A DNA stretch of 32,500 nt from Cristatella mucedo (taxonomy: Eukaryota > Bryozoa > Phylactolaemata > Cristatellidae). The stretch lies in assembly GCA_009760855.2 (NCBI GenBank), contig WPIO01000054.1:1-32500 (forward strand), given 5' to 3'. The position numbers and the translations under genes are program-made. The notes under the pieces were generated by a model that saw nothing but the letters and a program-made list of their open reading frames with translations, was not told the origin of the DNA and made no database searches. Below, piece by piece: positions 11,101-19,930 of this stretch; within the stretch, counting starts at the first letter, position 1; every line of letters begins with the position of its first letter.

Positions 11101-14100
11101 GACTTGACCACATTTAAAGAGAACTTAAAAGCACACTTATTTAGGACAGCATTTAGTGGGTCCATGTGATTCGTCCTTGATGTGCTTATGAGTGCTGACA
11201 CTGTGCATGCTGCCACTAACCACATTTGCATGCTGACCCTGTGCATGTCACCCCTAACCATGTTGTTCATTTTGTTTGCTTATCAAGCATGATATTACTC
11301 ACCATTCAATTGCATTTCCCTTAGCAGCAAATTTAAAGCGCCTAGAAAGAGATTGAGTTCTCTGAGGGCACTTTATCAAGTGCATTATTATTATTATTAA
11401 TATTATAAGTTAATAATAATAATAGTACACTTGATAAAGCACCCTCAGAGAACTCAATCTCTTTCTAGGTGCTGGGTACATTTGCTGCAAAGGAAACAGG
11501 AAACGGATCCTGGTTTAGAGCCTCGTTTAGACGGCAAGTCTTGCTTCCCTACCTGCTTCCTACCAACTTGAATCTTCCGTGTATACTTCACCGATTCACG
11601 GTGGATGGGGAGGGGCAGTTGAAGACTTAGGAGGACTTGACGAAGACTCAGCTGCTAAACGTGTTCTACTTCTTTGGCCATAGCTCAGGCAAGAGGCCAT
11701 TCGGAGGTTGCCGTTCAGGCCACGCCCACTGCTTCGCTTCGAATGGAATGGTGGACGACTTCACCGGCGAAGTCATCGAAGCGCTCCACACGAGTGCCTG
11801 TTTATGGAGCACTCTGAAGTCGGAGTTCAGAAATAAGATTTTTTAGGTAGCTTCTGCACTGGTTGAAGCAAAACATAAAGAGTGCTAAGCCAACCCAACT
11901 CCAATTCACTGGGATGTGCATCCCGTAGGGCCATTTTCTTCCTCCTTAACCAAAGAAATTTTCCCAGTGATCACTCAGTGGGCGGAGCGAGTAGTAAGCA
12001 AGACTAGGTTTAGACCGCTGTCTAAGCCACCTGCAAAAAAGAAGACAGAAGTAAGACTCGAGTAGGTAGGAGCAGGTAGGAAACTAAATTTACAAACGGT
12101 CTAATTCTTCAACGCTTTGAGGCTCACGAGGCCTCGTGATTCATATGACCTTTACTCTTTTGACTTTTTTTTATTTGTGGGTACATGCCTACTGTGGTGC
12201 AGTGAGGAGATAACGTCAAGGAATCGTACATTTTCAGACCTCCTGGGCACCACCTGGCATGACAGTGCTTGGATACCCATTCTCAATCCTAACAACGTGA
12301 TGGACTATTTTTGCGACCTTGCAAATCCGTTCTACGACCGAACCTGTAACAACGAGAATATTAAGATGCAACGCTTGGGTGTTGAGCAGCTGAGGTAAGA
12401 ACAGCTTGGGTCTGCTCTGCTCATATAGACTGTGCTCGGCGGTGGCAGCTGCTGCTACGGATGCTACAAAATCTTAAGCAACTGCAGAGGTAGCAGCAGC
12501 AGCCATTTTCTTTTGCATCGGCTTATTTTCAGTGTTAGCAAAACTGTCCACAGCAGCTGCCCTGGCTCTGCATGCTGGGACTGAAAGGCTGAATGAATGT
12601 TCTTGGTTTCTGTGCGTGCTTCCTGTTGACCATTGTATGCCTCATAACCTCTTTCCGAAAATAGTGGGCAGATAGAGCCTGGTAGGTAGTTGAAGCTACA
12701 TGCAGGCATTTTCATGCTCTTTGGCGAAGCTATATTTCTGTAAAATGGAATAGATAGCCTGCTCAGAATCACCCTTAGAAGACAGCATCTGAATACCAAT
12801 GTTTGCAAATCTACAGAGGGGCTCTAGACGACTACCTCGGATGAGGGTGTCTGCATCGTGAGAAAATACATTCACCGAAGTATGCATATGTAGCTGGTCC
12901 TCAAACTCAGCCTAGGATAGTTGAGCTGTCCGAAGTGCAGCGTGCACTAGGGATCAGGTTTAGAGAGGAGTGAGGTTTACAGACTGGGGCTGAAGTAGCT
13001 CTGGTTAACTCTGCATCGCTCTGATCAACTCTTGTTGCTCACAATAAAAATAATATTCTTATTAATGAATTTAGATAGCAAGCTCAGAGCTCAGAAAACC
13101 TATCCTCTTTATAGGCACGTTACATATTCTGCAAAGGAAGCATAATCAATGGTTAGTGGTTGGATCCCCATGTAAAGCAAGTATAATATGGTTCGAGGTA
13201 ACATGCACTAGTGGGCTTGTAAATGTGGTTAGTGGTAGCATGCACAGTTTCAGCAGCCATACGCACACAAAGGAGAAATCGAAAGGTGGCACACTGGTCT
13301 GGTGACGTATTGTGCTGTTTCTTCGTTGGCTCAGCTCCCTGCATTAGTTGGCCGGCTGCTGCTCAGCGATCAATCGTGTCTGCTCGCGTGTTTCTATTTC
13401 TATATTTTGGGCCTTGTAAGCATGCCTAGCTAGTATCCTCTATAGTTTCCACCGGGATGGTTGGCGGTTGGGGGTGGGCAGCGGTTGGGGGTGGGCAGCG
13501 TGCCGCCGGCTCATCCAGTGCTAGAAGACCGAATGGATGCCTGGTTCAACGATGTTGATGCCCTGCCATGCAATGTGCTGGTCGATTCGGGCCGCTATTG
13601 CTGCACTTCCCCCCAAAAATGCCATCGTAAGTTGGTGTGAGACAAATGAACTGAAAGCCTGGACGGCTGTAGACGCAGAGACACACGTGCAATTCTGCAA
13701 CGCTCGCTGATGCCACGTTTGGGGTCCATGCAGGACTCGTGCGCTCGGCAGCGCCTCTGCACTGTGGCAGCAGCGCCAGCACCCTGCCATAGCCTAGATT
13801 CATTCGCCTGTGGTCTGCCTGTGACCACGAGGTGTCAGATTTTGCCTCTCTTTCGGGGCTCTGCTGCTCAGAAAGCAACTGTCGGGCCGACATTGACCAG
13901 AAGCTAATTGTTGTCCATCTGTTCGTAGCGCATATCTTTGCTGCCAGGCAGTGGTGAACGTTACAATATTGGATGTTGCACCGAAGATGAGAAGCAGCTA
14001 ATTTTAACGTCCCCACCCTGGGACCCTGGGTGCTGGGTGTTTTTTTTTGGTAGTTTTTGCTCACTTTCAGTGACTGCTTTAATCTGCAGATCCCCCTCAC

Positions 14101-17100
14101 GCCAGGTTCCTGCAGCTGCCATGAGCTGGCACTCTAAAGTAATGCTGCTGCCTTTGCAGTGGTGCATCTTCAAACCGTTCTGTGCTACCTCCGCCCTTCC
14201 ATTGGTGAGGCTGATTGATGGTGCACAAGGTAAGGTGGTTGCTTTTCACTCCCTTGGTCCAAAGATCGTGGGCGATCGTGATCGTTCGAATCGTGGGCGA
14301 TCCTTTATTGCCCCTGCTACAAGCGGTGGGTGGCGATAGCTGTAAAGCTTCTTCTATTATATATTTATATAGAAAAGAGGCAGTTGAATTAGCTAGTATT
14401 ATTTTTTCTTTACGATTCACAGCTCATCGTGCTTGCACATGTAGGCTGCAGTGCTGTGGGGTCATGTACAGGCCATCGCAGGTGCAGCCTAGGAATTAAG
14501 CCAACGAGGAGGTCAAACCTCGACCTTGCCAGAGTTAGTTTATCATGTAATGATGGTTGAAGGGCTTTGGTGCTGAAGGCAGCAAGCCATGCGCCACACA
14601 CCCACACGCACGTAGACGGGGGGGGGGGGGGCTATTTCCTCGTGCCATCACTGGGCTACCGGTTACTACGGTTACTACAGTTACTACGGTTACTGTGTAT
14701 ACACCGTTTTAGTGCCATGACAGGAGTGGAGTATGTGCTGCTTCATGTGCAGGATCCCATCCTCTATGTCATTCGCAAGCAATACAGACAAAGTCCGAAT
14801 CAAGGTGAAAAGTCTCTACACAATTTTGCAGCGGATCGCCGACCGATTGGATTGCACCGTCAACAGATACACCATGCTCGCAAAGAAAATCTCGTGTGCC
14901 AGCCGGCCCGGGTTTTCGGACGGCTGCTCGTTTTGGCATTTTTTTGCAACTGCAAAGTTGTATTGCATTTTCTACTCTTTTCTACTTTTCCCTCTCATAA
15001 CACACACACACGCACTCACACTCACACTCACACTAAGTAGCAATCTCAAAGGTAACAGGATCAGCTTGTAGGTCAAATACGTCCAGTATGCTGTTCATGT
15101 GCACAGAGCAACACTAAATAATCAATCTAAAAATCTTATAAACCTAACACATATGCGGGACAACATACTTTAAAGTATTTAAATGTATTTCCTTACACAT
15201 TTCTGGATCCAGTCAGGTTTCCTCAATATCTGCATGAAGAAAGCATTGTCAGTCGATGTATTGTTTCACATGTGCACTTATATAATCTGTGGGGCGGAGG
15301 AGGCAATTCGAAGTAGCTGCAACCGCAGGCAACAAGACTTGAGATCAAGCTATGGACAGCTGAATGTGTCTATGTTATTGCTACTTAGCATAACGAATAC
15401 AAGAGATTGCAAGGTCGACAACGATAAAGAGAGACATATGATTCATTTCATTTTCATTTATATTGTGCCCCAAGGGAACTTAATCTCTATTCAGGCGCTT
15501 CACATATGCCTCGGGGGCTCGAGCCCACGACCTCAGTCAGACCTTGGTCGGGACGAGCACCTTAACCGCTAGACCAAACCAGCTCGGCAGAAGGTGTGTG
15601 TGTGTGTGTGTGCTTGCATGCACGTGGGTGTGCTTGTTTTTGAACCGGTGCTTGTGGGCAGTCTAATAGAAAGAATCACAAAAGCCCTTTGCAAAGCGGG
15701 TAGTAGTAACTGACAGTCAACAGTTTGAGCCACAGCTTAAACTTATCAAATATAGTAGAAGGAAGACGTGAGAAATCATCTCAACCCCTACTCCGGTATT
15801 GTCTCTCGTTCCGGCAGCAGGTGCGTACGGTTGGGACTGCCGATACCTGAAATTCCCACTTGATGGCCCAGCAATCTGCGAATGTGAACGAGCTCTTGTA
15901 GGAGATATATTAATTATTTAATTAATTATTTAATTAATATATTAATATTAATAAAATGCTACCAGGAAGCAGATGAGTGAGAAGACATCCTTAATGGGAT
16001 TTTCGTATCTGTAAATTAGGCCTTAGCGCCTTGCGTCAATAGTTCGTACGTGTATTCACTCCCGAGGGAACAAAGAGTAGATCACGAATAGCCATCTTTC
16101 CTAAACTGTGACCGAAGCACCATCACTGGGATGTCCAGTCAGTCACGTCCAAGCAATCATGTGTCAACCCTGTGTTCCGAGTTAATAGTCGTGCTCCAGA
16201 GTGTCAACGATTGGCTGCCGATTGCTACATTTGAGCCCAAACTAATTTTGGCCAAAACTGTTTGTGAGCATTTTACAGCTGTTTGTCAATCCATACGAGT
16301 AAGGCAGATGCCTGCCACTAGCCCACCACCTTTGTTGTATTTATCTTGGCCTGGGTCTTAGCATTGCCTTAAGGTGCCGGTCGTGGGTTTGAGTCCTTTG
16401 TTATGCAACTCGATTTAATTGCCCGACGCTAGCTAGGGCTGGAGATAGTCGCCCAGTCTCTTCTGCGACTGTATTCATGAGGCTGTTAAATCGACGAACC
16501 TTCAAGTTATTTTGTTAATAGATTGCTAATTTTTGCTTTAGTTTCCCCACTCGCTGACTACTACATAGTTGCTGGCAAGATCTACCAAGCTCCAGATCTG
16601 GCGTCTGTGGTGAACTCGAGATTGGTAAGGGCCTTTTGGCTCTTCTTCTTTCTTTTTTTTCCTGCTGGGAGCTTGGTAGACAAAATTTTCTGTATTGCAC
16701 CGGTGACTTTGCCAGTGGCTGGGGTGTGTATGTGGAGCATTGCTAGCGGAGCACGAACGGCTCCATTTGTGCTTCCGTTTGAAAAATGAAGGACGGCCAC
16801 TGCTAATTCTGTGTACTGCATTAAACCGGGCTTCATGTGCCAAGGTTGAATAGCCTGTAATACAAATAACAACGTTCCGACGGCAAATCGCCCACTTTGG
16901 GTCGCCAATTCTACATATCAATGCCTTCTTGTTGCTGTTTGAAGTAGCCTTATATGTGCTTCTCTCCATTACAAATATCGTGCTTTTGTGTTTCAATACC
17001 TTCTCACAGTTCAAGTGTAGTGTGCAGTTTTTTTTTTAGCACGACTGCTCTCCTCTGTATCTTTTGTTATAATAATCGTAATTGATAATGATAACATTAT

Positions 17101-19792
17101 GTGGTTTATATTGCATCCTTAGAGAACCAAATCTGTATGCAAGCACTTGACAGCTTGCTGCATGAGAAAGCTTACAAGCCAGGTTGCATGCTTGTACAAG
17201 CATGCACATGCACACAAGAAGTCACTCAGGGTTGCTAATTGGTAGGACCCCTGGCTAGTAACATGAACCACATTGTGCAAAGCTGAATGGATCAGATGCT
17301 GACACTTGAAGGATGTTAAGTCAATGTAGGTGGTAGAATTACGTCTCCTTGCCTCTGGAATTCGAGTTGTAATGCCGGATGTCTGTTCTGAGTGCAGGCA
17401 CTGACTGCAGCCGGTTCCTCGAGCTGCGGCCCTGTTTTCTTCGTCAGCTCGAGATGCCATTGCTCCTATGTATGAGGCTGTGTTGGTTGTGCTGTATTGG
17501 CCTGGTTTTCTGCTTATGCATATGCATCTCGCAAAATGCCTCATGATACACCCGTGTCTCTTTTGCCTACTGTCCGCTGCCCATTTACACCTTCAGATGA
17601 ACACGATCAGCTGTTTGGAGACTGCTTTTGAAGAAGGTACGTTGCGTCAGTGTGCGCCTTGTGCCCACATCTTGGTATGTTTGAGCTGCCGTGCAGCAGC
17701 TGGGAGCTCATGTGACCGATCGCTGCTCATCTTGCAGCTCGCTCCTACTCTCGTTATCATCCTTCGAAGGGCTATTGGTGGGAGTTCAAGGACGATGCTT
17801 CGAAAGGTATCCGTGCTGTCGGTGTGGTTGGAATTTTTTGGGATGCTGTGTGAACGCGATGACGGGTATCCTTGAGTCGAGATGAAATGCTGATGGTGAT
17901 GGGAGTGGAAATGCTGATGTTGCCTTGGAGGCAGCTATGCATGCCTGCCCGCTTGCTCCTTGACTTCAGCTAGGCTTGCTTCAGCGACTCACTCCCTGAG
18001 GTGGTCGTCGATCGCGTGAATTGAAGCCTGTGTCGCACAATGGACCCAGGTCGTGGGTTCGAGTCCTGCTGCAGTGGGCGATCCTTTATTACCCACTGCA
18101 AGCAGTGGCGATAGCCGTTAAGGCTCTCCTGCCACTTTATAAATGATGCTGTTGAATAAGTTAACCTTAACGTCAGTACATATGCCAAACTATGTTTGCT
18201 AGATCATATAGTGAGCTGAGAGTAAGCTACACGGAATGTGCATGCTACAAATATCTTGTCTCCACGCTTGTCTAGTGGTGTTGTATATTGTGTGTGTGTG
18301 CGTGCATGTGCTTCCTGTGAAGAAATATTCACCGCTGTTTTAAGGCATATAATCGGAAATTAGTATCTTATAAAATGTATCACGAGATTGCTTTCCTTTT
18401 CGGGTGACGTTTATGGCAGTATTTAAAGCCTTGGCGTTACCTAGTTGATATAGCCCATTATGTTTCATTAGCCGTGCTGCGCTGCAATGCTTCATTCAGC
18501 GACTAGTCTTTTTGATATATTACTTTTGAAAAATACCTGGACGGTGGAGGCAGAGCCGTTGACGTTAGGAAGTCGACATTATTGCCATTAGATCGGCGGA
18601 TCACGATATCTAACGAGCCTGTTTCTGGTGAATCAAGCGTGTCGTGTGTCAGCTCAAGTCTCTCGATCCAGGTGTATATGCGGTTCATGTGCGCAATGCT
18701 GCTGTACCGGCAGCGTTGTAATAATGGCTGTAAACTTGAGATACTTGTGTTATTTTGTATGCTATCGTTGTCCCATGCTGGCAAGATAGCAGTCGGGGCG
18801 TAGATAGCAGTCAGACTGCCCTGGTGGCTGCATGCGTATGTGTGCTTGCATACTCAAAAACCCACAAGTATGCATGTGTGCGCGTGAGCAGTCGCGCGCA
18901 CGCACGCACACGCACGCACTCTTGCACACATCGCCGTGCGTGAACCAACACATGTGCATGAACACCGTACTCGTCCTTACGTGAGCATCCAACTTCGCAT
19001 ATCGGCATGCATGTGCATATGTCTAGCACAGTTGACGTGGGTTATTTGTTGATAATATTTTGTGATTTTTATAATTGTATCTATAACTATAACTATTTAT
19101 TTTATGCTGACGCAGCAGTTGCAAACTGTGTCTGCTAGTTTTGAGGGCCGTGACGTTGCGTTAGCGGCGCCTTCTTCCGCTTCTGCTGTCCTCGGCTTCC
19201 TGTCTCCGTCATATCTGCCAGTCAGTAGTGACCTCCTCTTTTTCCCCCCTAAGATGACCGCACCGAGAAAGAGAGGGCTGCTCAGAAGAAGCGCAAGAGG
19301 GAGGAGCCGAGCTGGTGGTTCCAGCGGCAACGCGTCGACCTCCTTCTGGCTGAGCTCGCCATCAAGTACCCGCCCAAGGCGCCAGCTCCAGTTCCTGCCC
19401 AGCCCTCGGTGGCCGCTGCCAGTGCGGCGCAGGCTGTAGTGCAGCCTGCGGCCGCCGCACTGGCTCATCAGCAGCCGTCTGCTGCTGCTGCAGCCAGCAG
19501 CAGCCGAGGTAAAGGTGCGCAATGCGTGTGTGCGCGCCATACATAAGCCGTTGCTTCGTGTTTGTCTGATTCGAGTCGTCTGTTTCGTTCTCTGTGTCTG
19601 GGTTCATGCTTGTGCATTTCCGTCCGACGACACTTGATTCGCTCACCACGAGCTGCACAGCTGGTACGTCTCCTTGAACCTGGCCGCCTGAGGCTTGTTT
19701 ACCGTTGCTTTGTTTTTGATGCATGTTTTTTTGCTCACGTCTGGTGACTTTGTGCGTGTAGTAGCAGCTGAGGCAGCTGACTTCCGAGAATG
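6011..19792 (+). CDS. MED6: Mediator complex subunit 6 (MED6), 8 coding exons, complete
   Basis: MED6 is a head-module subunit of Mediator, the nuclear complex linking transcription factors to RNA polymerase II. Eight exons with GT-AG borders join in phase into 741 coding bases (246 residues plus stop), the same length as human MED6. Family landmarks, in order: LLG.(T)W.DSAWIP (about residues 6-18), [10 protein letters not shown] then KMQRL (about 34-51), [14 protein letters not shown] (61-74), [18 protein letters not shown] (90-107), [14 protein letters not shown] (about 134-147), and a basic KKRKREEP run followed by [10 protein letters not shown]. After about residue 185 the protein is rich in Ala, Pro and Gln and differs from the vertebrate tail, as expected for this variable end. 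Introns are about 6214, 2318, 1737, 972, 101, 1447 and 252 bp. No stop or frameshift interrupts the model, so it is probably functional. Least certain parts are the 13-base first exon and the short last exon. Confidence 0.95.
6141..6268 (-). mobile_element. tRNA-derived SINE, family 1, copy C (MED6 intron 1)
   Basis: On the - strand: GCCGTGATAGCCCAGGAGCTC, then AGATCGTGAGTTATAATCC (decayed B box), then the core GGTGACAGCCATTAAGGCTC. A run of 12 G follows shortly after, at 6275-6286. Confidence 0.82.
6549..6700 (-). mobile_element. SINE family 2: tRNA head fused to the local LINE 3' end, copy 1
   Basis: On the - strand the head reads GGTCTAGCGGTTAAGGTGCTCG (A box) and GAGGTCGTGGGCTCGAGC (B box). 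The tail reads AAGCGCCTGAATAGAGATTAAG and ends in (ATT)n. That tail matches the 3' end of the LINE at 11335-11400. It lies in MED6 intron 1, antisense to the gene. Confidence 0.9.
6701..8064. other. MED6 intron 1 sequence, no feature recognised
   Basis: Mixed, locally GC- and CT-rich intronic DNA. A short direct duplication (ATGTATCTCTACTAATTAAAG, at about 7868 and 7900) is the only structure noted. The open frames at 7035-7712 lack recognisable motifs or splice context and are not called genes. Confidence 0.5.
8065..8181. repeat. Compound (TA)n(CA)n(TA)n microsatellite
   Basis: Interrupted TA-rich block, then about 24 CA units (8104-8150), then about 15 TA units. It lies within MED6 intron 1. 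The Tyr-Ile and Cys-Val frames are artefacts. Confidence 0.97.
8363..8600 (-). pseudogene. Tc1/mariner transposase remnant, C-terminal end
   Basis: The - strand encodes [17 protein letters not shown] (about 8585-8535), the block around the last catalytic acidic residue of Tc1/mariner (IS630 superfamily) transposases. After internal stops comes a typical C-terminus, [11 protein letters not shown] and stop, ending at 8363. The stop inside SLKS and a frame change show it is dead. Only the last third survives; no inverted terminal repeat was identified. Confidence 0.85.
8690..9672 (-). pseudogene. R2/NeSL-clade non-LTR retrotransposon fragment
   Basis: Read on the - strand: [21 protein letters not shown] (RT motif A region, first 20 residues of interest), [20 protein letters not shown] (motif B), [10 protein letters not shown] (motif C, catalytic YADD), then after a stop [20 protein letters not shown] and [28 protein letters not shown], the thumb region typical of R2-like proteins. 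Stops and frame changes interrupt it. RT motifs 0-2, the zinc fingers and the REL endonuclease are missing. It is truncated on the right, where the + strand LINE begins near 9730. R2, NeSL and Hero are hard to separate from this piece. Confidence 0.85.
9735..11400 (+). mobile_element. L2/CR1-like LINE, 5'-truncated, with 3' UTR and (ATT)n tail
   Basis: Reverse transcriptase from the N-terminal RT region onward: VVRPLLKK, then [18 protein letters not shown]... (motif A, about 10025-10085), GVP near 10220 (motif B, damaged), [13 protein letters not shown] (motif C, about 10300) and a long C-terminal part ending at 11169 ([42 protein letters not shown]). A small deletion near 10225 shifts the frame, so it is inactive. 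The endonuclease is missing through 5' truncation. The 3' UTR (11170-11400) has a doubled CTGTGCATG...CTAACCA unit and ends in AGCGCCTAG...TGCATTATTATT. It sits in MED6 intron 1, sense orientation, and is the reference copy for the others in the window. Confidence 0.93.
11411..11500 (-). mobile_element. LINE 3' tail, inverted against the preceding LINE
   Basis: It reads on the - strand as GCAAATGTACCCAGCACCTAG then AAGAGATTGAGTTCTCTGAGG and (ATT)n. It starts about ten bases after the 3' end of the LINE 9735-11400, so the two tails face each other. Confidence 0.88.
11519..12103 (+). mobile_element. Second MITE family, copy 2 (MED6 intron 1)
   Basis: The left end (CGTTTAGACGGCAAGTCTTG, CCTACCTGCTTCCTACC) and the right end (GTAGGAGCAGGTAGGAAAC, ACGGTCTA) are imperfect inverted repeats, and the interior matches the reverse complement of 5042-5450. 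Exact borders and target duplication are unclear. It ends about 130 bases before MED6 exon 2. Confidence 0.68.
12238..12394 (+). CDS. MED6: MED6 coding exon 2
   Basis: The acceptor is TTTTCAG, ending at 12237, and the donor is GTAAGA at 12395. The exon encodes residues 5-56 and two bases of codon 57, including the highly conserved WIPIL, DYF and [11 protein letters not shown] segments. It enters in phase 1 and leaves in phase 2. Confidence 0.96.
12395..13040. other. MED6 intron 2, first part; nothing recognised
   Basis: Intronic DNA with a few GCAGCTGC-like words near 12450-12560. Open frames on the - strand lack motifs. Confidence 0.5.
13041..13290 (-). mobile_element. LINE 3' UTR fragment
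   Basis: It shares with the reference LINE, reversed: TATTCTGCAAAGGAAGCAT, AACATGCACTAGTG, AATGTGGTTAGTGGTAGCATG and ACACAAAGGA. Coding sequence is absent. Confidence 0.75.
13466..13502 (+). repeat. Two tandem G-rich 17-bp units
   Basis: GCGGTTGGGGGTGGGCA occurs twice back to back, preceded by GGTTGGCGGTTG. The G runs could form a quadruplex. MED6 intron 2. Confidence 0.8.
14213..14400 (+). mobile_element. tRNA-derived SINE, family 1, copy D (MED6 intron 2)
   Basis: GGTGCACAAGGTAAGGTGG (A box), a locally duplicated ATCGTGGGCGATC-rich B-box area with TTCGAATC, then GCGATCCTTTATTGCC and the core GGCGATAGCTGTAAAGC, followed by TATATTTATA. Confidence 0.82.
14618..14631 (+). repeat. Run of 14 G
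   Basis: Mononucleotide run 80 bases before the exon 3 acceptor, preceded by CACACACCCACACGCACG. It is followed by three repeats of GGTTACTAC. Confidence 0.9.
14713..14804 (+). CDS. MED6: MED6 coding exon 3
   Basis: The acceptor is TTTTAG, ending at 14712, and the donor is GTGAAA at 14805. It completes codon 57 as Ser and encodes [20 protein letters not shown] then RQSP, near-identical in pattern to the matching part of animal MED6. It ends with the first base of codon 88. Confidence 0.96.
15000..15036 (+). repeat. (CA)n / (CACACT)n microsatellite
   Basis: Short CA run changing to CACACT units, MED6 intron 3. Confidence 0.9.
15443..15588 (-). mobile_element. SINE family 2 (tRNA head with LINE tail), copy 2
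   Basis: Nearly the same as 6549-6700: head GGTCTAGCGGTTAAGGTGCTCG and GAGGTCGTGGGCTCGAGC, tail AAGCGCCTGAATAGAGATTAAG. It is inserted antisense in MED6 intron 3 and followed by a short (TG)n at 15595-15612. Confidence 0.9.
15613..16344. other. MED6 intron 3, remaining part
   Basis: No gene or repeat family recognised, apart from an AT-only stretch at 15905-15955 built of ATTAATTA and TTTAATTA words. Confidence 0.5.
16345..16500 (+). mobile_element. tRNA-derived SINE, family 1, diverged copy H
   Basis: GCCGGTCGTGGGTTTGAGTCC (B box), then GGAGATAGTCGCCCAGTCTC and CTTCTGCGACTGTATTCATG, and the tail GGCTGTTAAATCGACG. The head is decayed. MED6 intron 3, just before exon 4. Confidence 0.65.
16542..16624 (+). 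CDS. MED6: MED6 coding exon 4
   Basis: The acceptor is GCTTTAG, ending at 16541, and the donor is GTAAGG at 16625. It encodes residues 88-115, including [18 protein letters not shown] and VVNSRL, the strongest MED6 signature in the window. It ends in phase 0. Confidence 0.96.
17060..17240 (-). mobile_element. Old LINE tail
   Basis: A (ATAAT)-like run followed by TTATATTGCATCCTTAGAGA, AACCAAATCTGTATGCAAGC resembles, loosely, the reversed LINE 3' end. MED6 intron 4. Confidence 0.45.
17597..17636 (+). CDS. MED6: MED6 coding exon 5 (short)
   Basis: The acceptor is CACCTTCAG, ending at 17596, and the donor is GTACGT at 17637. Thirteen codons encode [13 protein letters not shown] plus one base, occupying the place of the short helix between NSR and the [10 protein letters not shown] block in other MED6 proteins. 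The internal ATG is an ordinary Met, not a start. Confidence 0.9.
17738..17806 (+). CDS. MED6: MED6 coding exon 6
   Basis: The acceptor is CATCTTGCAG, ending at 17737, and the donor is GTATCC at 17807. It encodes residues 129-151, including [14 protein letters not shown], a diagnostic MED6 block. The preceding intron is only 101 bp, the shortest in the gene. Confidence 0.95.
18020..18175 (+). mobile_element. tRNA-derived SINE, family 1, copy E (MED6 intron 6)
   Basis: CCCAGGTCGTGGGTTCGAGTCC (B box), GTGGGCGATCCTTTATTACC, core GGCGATAGCCGTTAAGGCTC, then CTGTTGAATAAG. The A-box half is diverged. Confidence 0.85.
18176..19253. other. MED6 intron 6, remaining part
   Basis: No gene recognised. 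Contains (TG)n at about 18288-18300 and a degenerate CA/CGCA-rich stretch at 18840-18930. Confidence 0.5.
19254..19508 (+). CDS. MED6: MED6 coding exon 7 (basic patch and Ala/Pro/Gln-rich tail)
   Basis: The acceptor is a long pyrimidine run ending CCCCCCTAAG at 19253; the donor is GTAAAG at 19509. It encodes residues 152-236. The first part has a basic KKRKRE patch that could act as a nuclear signal, then EEPS and [10 protein letters not shown] as in the vertebrate protein. The rest is low complexity (Ala, Pro, Gln, Ser) and probably disordered. The other reading frames of this GC-rich exon are open by chance and are not genes. Confidence 0.93.
19761..19792 (+). CDS. MED6: MED6 coding exon 8 (terminal) with stop codon
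   Basis: This exon carries ten residues ending A-A-D-F-R-E and then TGA at 19790-19792. It is the first acceptor after exon 7 that continues in phase 1 to a nearby stop, and it brings the total to 246 residues. It has no conserved motif, so it is less certain than the other exons. Three AG acceptors in a row (19760, 19763, 19766) would all keep the frame. No AATAAA was seen before the LINE copies near 20600. Confidence 0.7.
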
Positions 19793-19833
19793 ATGGGTTG
19801 TGGCTTTGATGAGACCTACGGAAAGTGACAGCC

Positions 19834-19876
<43 letters not shown>

Positions 19877-19930
19877 GACAGACAGACAGACAGAGCCAGA
19901 CAGACAGACAGAGCCAGACAGACAGACAGA
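19834..19930 (+). repeat. (GA)n then (GACA)n microsatellite
   Basis: About ten GA units, then GACA units in blocks separated by GAGA or GAGCC. It starts about 40 bases after the MED6 stop codon and so probably lies in the 3' UTR. Confidence 0.95.

Noticed and set aside
13546-14100. 184-codon - strand frame
   Set aside because: It lies in MED6 intron 2, has no motif and mixed composition, and shows no splice context. Treated as chance.
19062-19724. Long frames on both strands around 19062-19724
   Set aside because: Shadows of GC-rich MED6 exon 7; only the frame with [10 protein letters not shown] fits the family.
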